Of a stretch of DNA of 45,455 nucleotides, positions 45,451 through 45,455 are shown one piece after another (position 1 is the first letter of the stretch; the number at the start of each line of letters is the position of its first letter). The position numbers and the translations under genes are program-made. The DNA is from Nitrospirales bacterium (GTDB taxonomy: Bacteria; Nitrospirota; Nitrospiria; Nitrospirales; UBA8639): positions 1-45,455 of the forward strand of contig BQIW01000030.1 of NCBI GenBank assembly GCA_021604105.1. The letters are read 5' to 3'. Below the pieces are notes generated by a model. That model was not told the DNA's origin. It did no database searches and saw only the letters and a list, made by a program, of their open reading frames with translations.

Positions 45451-45455
45451 GGAGC

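Overview
The window is a 45 kb piece of a Gram-negative bacterial chromosome. Outer-membrane efflux channels, a carbohydrate porin, lipoproteins and multihaem c-type cytochromes all point to a diderm with a periplasmic respiratory chain. An octahaem hydroxylamine oxidoreductase-like protein next to a NapC/NrfH-type quinol cytochrome, a large sugar-storage cluster and a family of GC-rich dispersed repeats suggest a Nitrospira-like member of the Nitrospirota. That assignment is inference: no 16S rRNA or nitrite oxidoreductase gene is present.

Layout. Positions 1-4300 hold the 3' part of a CzcC-like TolC channel, a broken EamA transporter tail, a methyltransferase, an AI-2E-family permease and a small lipoprotein. 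Positions 4600-6773 encode a tetrahaem NrfH-like cytochrome and an octahaem HAO-like enzyme in one operon (minus strand). Positions 7100-9933 hold two repeat copies, a DUF3313 lipoprotein and a SYLF-domain protein. A solitary atpG lies at 10181-11053. A complete tripartite RND efflux operon (adaptor, pump, outer-membrane factor) runs from 17500 down to 11489. zwf (18031-19410) is followed by a repeat, an OprB porin, a decayed outer-membrane protein gene split by a dead IS5-type element (21786-23041), and an arylsulfatase. A gene-poor stretch (24900-26500) contains a decayed SYLF copy. Then come pgi with a strong sigma-70-like promoter, a small lipoprotein, a repeat, a second DUF3313 lipoprotein and a cytochrome remnant.

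From 44304 down to 30395 eight genes lie on one strand: class I aldolase, beta-phosphoglucomutase, GH65 phosphorylase, acetate kinase, phosphoketolase, glycogen debranching enzyme, glycogen phosphorylase and PPK2. With pgi and zwf nearby, they describe a route from glycogen or an alpha-linked disaccharide to hexose phosphates, then by phosphoketolase to acetyl phosphate and by acetate kinase to acetate plus ATP, with polyphosphate as a second phosphoryl store. A histidine phosphatase gene and the fifth repeat copy close the window.

The most interesting items are the HAO/NrfH pair (a probable cross-linking tyrosine is kept, and the first haem motif of its partner is CX3CH), the storage-to-acetate gene cluster, the five-copy repeat whose terminal arms co-vary between copies, and several clearly reconstructable gene remnants (a SYLF copy with an in-frame stop, an outer-membrane gene that can be rejoined across the IS, and an IS transposase with one nonsense mutation and one frameshift). 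No tRNA, rRNA or CRISPR array was seen.
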